Part shown: positions 62,011 through 64,000 of the stretch, piece by piece
Layout: every line of letters begins with the position of its first letter
Numbering within the stretch: the first letter of the stretch is position 1
Assembly (NCBI GenBank): GCA_964474455.1
Contig: CAYYSU010000010.1
Location: 1 to 64,000, forward strand
Source of the DNA: BM520 sp964474455
GTDB taxonomy: Bacteria > Bacteroidota > Bacteroidia > Bacteroidales > BM520
Length of the DNA stretch: 64,000 nucleotides
Reading direction: 5' to 3'
Position numbers and translations under genes: made by a program
Notes under the pieces: model-generated
Databases searched by the model: none
Seen by the model: the letters and a program-made list of their open reading frames with translations, nothing else
Told to the model about the DNA's origin: nothing

Positions 62011-63111
62011 TTATTGCTTGTTAACCAACCTGTTATATAGCTCTGCTGTTTTTGTAACTGTGGTTTCGTTATTTAGCTTTTCCTGTATGTGCTTTTTTGC
62101 ATTTACACCCAGTAACTTACAATAGTCTCTGTCATTGTATAATCTGAGGATTGCCTCCGTAATATCAGCACTCTGTTTTGCGCGGACTACTAACCCGCTT
62201 TTATCATGATCAACCAGCTCCACATTACCCGCTATATCTGATATTATTGCCGGAGTTTGCAGCGACATTGATTCTATTACTGCTTTGGTGATAGACTCGC
62301 CTTTAATAGAAGGCAGCACAAAAACGTCACTGGCGGCAACAATATTCAGCGCATCATTACGAAATCCGGGGAAATGTACATTGTTGGAGTTTTTACCTTT
62401 TTTCAGAATGTTGAGATTCTTTTCTGTCTCCATGTCGCGTCCCACAAGAAGGAGATGAATATTCGCATTTTCAGGTAAGTTGTTTATAGCCTCTAATAAA
62501 TAAGGTATGCCTTTCATTCGGCGATTATTGGCGATATTCACCATGACAAAAGCATCCTTCGGAATTCCAAACTCCTTATGAAGATCCATGGGAGGGTAGT
62601 TTTCATACCAATGAACATCATGCCCTTTATTGATGGTTACAGCTTTATCTTTTTTGCAGATAAGATTACGTTTGAGGTACTCTTCCACGCCTTTGGAGTT
62701 ACAGAATATGGCATCCACACGAGGGTTGAGGAATTTTAAGTAGGCGGTTGGATCCCACCAATTAATATTTGATGAATAACCACGATATAATACTGTCTTT
62801 ACCGGAAGTCCCCTGACGGCCATCAAGCCGTTGATAATTGCTTTACCATTAAAAAAATGTGCAATATCAATCTTGTTCTCTTTTATGAATTTTCGGATGT
62901 ATTGCGACTCTTTGCGGTTGAATTTTTTTGTCGGCTGGTAATCAATAACAGTAATGCCCGATTTTTCAAACTCTTCAGCGTGCTTTGAGTCACGTCGAGT
63001 CATAATATAAATATCAAAATCTTTTTTTGCAAGCCCATGAAATATCGACGCTTCGGGCCGTGTGGAGTGATAATCGGTATATTTGCTTATGACCAATACT
63101 TTGATAGACAT
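62011..63111 (-). CDS. GT4-family glycosyltransferase
   Basis: A 366-residue GT-B glycosyltransferase of family 4. The N-terminal acceptor domain has RPEASIFHGLAKKDFDIYIMTRR. The C-terminal donor domain has VMVNIANNRRMKGIPYLLEAI, HLLLVGRDMETEKN, and the EX7E-like motif KGESITKAVIESMS with retained Glu residues. There is no signal peptide; it should act on the cytoplasmic face of the inner membrane on lipopolysaccharide, capsule or glycolipid. It is monocistronic with its own -7 box. Confidence 0.92.
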   Translation of the reverse strand: MSIKVLVISKYTDYHSTRPEASIFHGLAKKDFDIYIMTRRDSKHAEEFEKSGITVIDYQPTKKFNRKESQYIRKFIKENKIDIAHFFNGKAIINGLMAVRGLPVKTVLYRGYSSNINWWDPTAYLKFLNPRVDAIFCNSKGVEEYLKRNLICKKDKAVTINKGHDVHWYENYPPMDLHKEFGIPKDAFVMVNIANNRRMKGIPYLLEAINNLPENANIHLLLVGRDMETEKNLNILKKGKNSNNVHFPGFRNDALNIVAASDVFVLPSIKGESITKAVIESMSLQTPAIISDIAGNVELVDHDKSGLVVRAKQSADITEAILRLYNDRDYCKLLGVNAKKHIQEKLNNETTVTKTAELYNRLVNKQ

Positions 63112-63138
63112 TATGTATGCTGTTTTTTATGTGAGGTG

Positions 63139-63146
63139 CAAAATTA
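63139..63146 (-). promoter_or_regulatory. TAnnTTTG -7 box for the GT4 gene
   Basis: TAATTTTG on the minus strand, 27 bases before the GT4 ATG. Confidence 0.45.
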
Positions 63147-63183
63147 CGATTTTCACTGTATATAATGGCTTTCCTCAGGATTA

Positions 63184-63474
63184 TTACCTGTTAATAAGAT
63201 AAAACGCTACCAGTGCGGCAGTAAAAAAAATCCCCACTATAATCAAAAATAGTGCTACGGTTTTGCGTTTTTTTGCCTCTTCTTCTTTGGGCTCTTCAGC
63301 ATTTCTGTTGAAGCGTTTTTCCATAAACAGACCTAAGACAAAACCCATAAATAATCCTATTGCCGGCCCGAGAGCTATGTTTCCCAGTACAAGTCCCACG
63401 GGAATTCCCAGTGGCAACCCAATAGCGATGCCTATTCCCAAATAATACCCTTTTTTCTGCTTCTTAGGTTCCAT
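63184..63474 (-). CDS. small membrane protein, three predicted helices
   Basis: A 96-residue protein with two glycine-rich hydrophobic helices (YYLGIGIAIGLPLGIPVGLVLG; AIGLFMGFVLGLFM), a charged loop (RFNRNAEEPKEEEAKKRK) and a last helix (VALFLIIVGIFFTAALVAFYLI). The first half resembles glycine-zipper proteins. I do not recognise a family. A TAnnTTTG box lies about 120 bases upstream. Confidence 0.65.
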   Translation of the reverse strand: MEPKKQKKGYYLGIGIAIGLPLGIPVGLVLGNIALGPAIGLFMGFVLGLFMEKRFNRNAEEPKEEEAKKRKTVALFLIIVGIFFTAALVAFYLINR

Positions 63475-63802
63475 ACGAACTAAGTTTAGTGAATGCTTTT
63501 ATTTAATCTTTTTGAAAAAAACTGTTTTTCTGCTGTGGTTACACCTGTATCATTACTTTTGAGTTTGGGAACAGATCTTACCGGGACAAAAATAACTAAT
63601 AACAGTACACAAGTGAAAATAATATATCCTCTCCTTTTAATAAGAGTGATATCTCTATATCAATTTTATTAAAGTTTTAGCAAAGGCGGGCTTTACTATT
63701 TCATATTATGTTCAGATATGATTTTTTTATGGTATTAACTGCCTTTAAAATGTATTGGTGTAATGGGTTTATTTATAAGGCTTTAGTAGTTGCTGATTTT
63801 CT
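63475..63802. other. AT-rich intergenic stretch
   Basis: About 330 AT-rich bases with no credible reading frame or strong hairpin. The only signal I see is TATTTTTG on the minus strand at 63597-63604, a possible -7 box for the small membrane protein gene. Confidence 0.5.
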
Positions 63803-64000
63803 CTATAATACTTCTTTAAATACTTTTCTAAAATGATATCCATACACAGAATAAGTTATAGCCAGAGGTATCAATTTTGGTTTGTTTAATAAAGTCCAAA
63901 AAATCAGATTCCAGTACTCTTTCCAGTATGTGTCAATAATTCCTAATTTTATATTTGATCGCATAAATGCCAGGAAGTCGATATACCTTAATTTCTTTTT
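63803..64000 (-). CDS. C-terminal end of a probable B12-binding radical SAM protein (partial)
   Basis: An open frame of 65 codons enters from the right edge and stops at 63803-63805. It contains FLAFMRSNIKLGIIDTYWKE, FWTLLNKPKLIPLAI and ends TYSVYGYHFRKVFKEVL. The pattern of an R-S-xx-LGI segment, a YW pair, and a final LAIT-xx-YGYHFR closely resembles the DUF4070 C-terminal domain of cobalamin-binding radical SAM enzymes. The catalytic domains lie outside the window. The identification rests on this short tail alone. Confidence 0.65.
   Translation of the reverse strand, partial: KKKLRYIDFLAFMRSNIKLGIIDTYWKEYWNLIFWTLLNKPKLIPLAITYSVYGYHFRKVFKEVL

Overview
The window looks like chromosomal DNA of a Bacteroidetes (Bacteroidota) bacterium, most probably a Bacteroidales/Marinilabiliales-type organism. 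This rests on several signs. There is a complete MoxR-DUF58-BatABCDE operon. Three secreted proteins carry C-terminal type IX secretion (T9SS) sorting domains. A cobalamin riboswitch drives a BtuB/BtuG-like surface uptake operon. Promoters repeatedly show the Bacteroidetes -7 box TAnnTTTG, and Shine-Dalgarno sequences are mostly absent. I see no rRNA, tRNA, CRISPR array, insertion sequence or prophage. The species cannot be named from this sequence.

Layout. 0.1-7.5 kb (minus strand): a maltose/trehalose block with a GH13 hydrolase, a P-loop kinase, a beta-phosphoglucomutase-GH65 phosphorylase fusion and a trehalose-synthase-like GH13. 7.6-13.3 kb: rarA, a DEAD-box RNA helicase, a DUF2062 protein and two MFS-type transporters. 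13.3-19.1 kb: an MscS-like channel directly behind a giant 1693-residue SLC12-type cation-chloride cotransporter. That transporter carries about 950 extra residues: a long helical region, a STAND/AAA-like ATPase with a damaged P-loop, and a winged helix. 19.2-21.5 kb: a NatAB-like ABC exporter. 21.6-24.9 kb: grpE-dnaJ, then convergent gdhA across a strong shared terminator. 25.1-30.6 kb: a YwqK/MORN lipoprotein, a GT39-like glycosyltransferase, rlmB, a zinc-ribbon protein, ung, a 42-residue lipoprotein and a probable outer-membrane protein. 30.8-35.3 kb: two T9SS-exported proteins. 35.5 kb: a bleomycin-hydrolase-like protease. 36.8-45.2 kb: the moxR-bat operon. 45.2-48.9 kb: selU, ychF and guaB. 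49.0-54.4 kb: the B12 riboswitch and uptake operon ending in cobO. 54.4-56.6 kb: a cysteine desulfurase-SelD fusion. 56.6-64 kb: a gene-poor structured gap, an AT-rich orphan lipoprotein, DUF3137/LemA, a cold-shock protein, an unusual YbiT-like ABC-F protein, a GT4 glycosyltransferase, a small membrane protein, and the C-terminal end of a probable B12-binding radical SAM protein.

How the genes work together. The sugar block can be read as trehalose <-> maltose (TreS-like), phosphorolysis to beta-glucose-1-phosphate (GH65) and conversion to glucose-6-phosphate (fused HAD mutase). SelU and the desulfurase-SelD fusion together make a selenium route to 2-selenouridine in tRNA; no SelA or SelB is seen here. 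The B12 operon couples surface capture, TonB-dependent import and adenosylation under riboswitch control. The most unusual unit is the SLC12 cotransporter with its ATPase-like extension, one base from an MscS channel. It looks like an undescribed osmotic or volume-regulation module, though that function is inferred.
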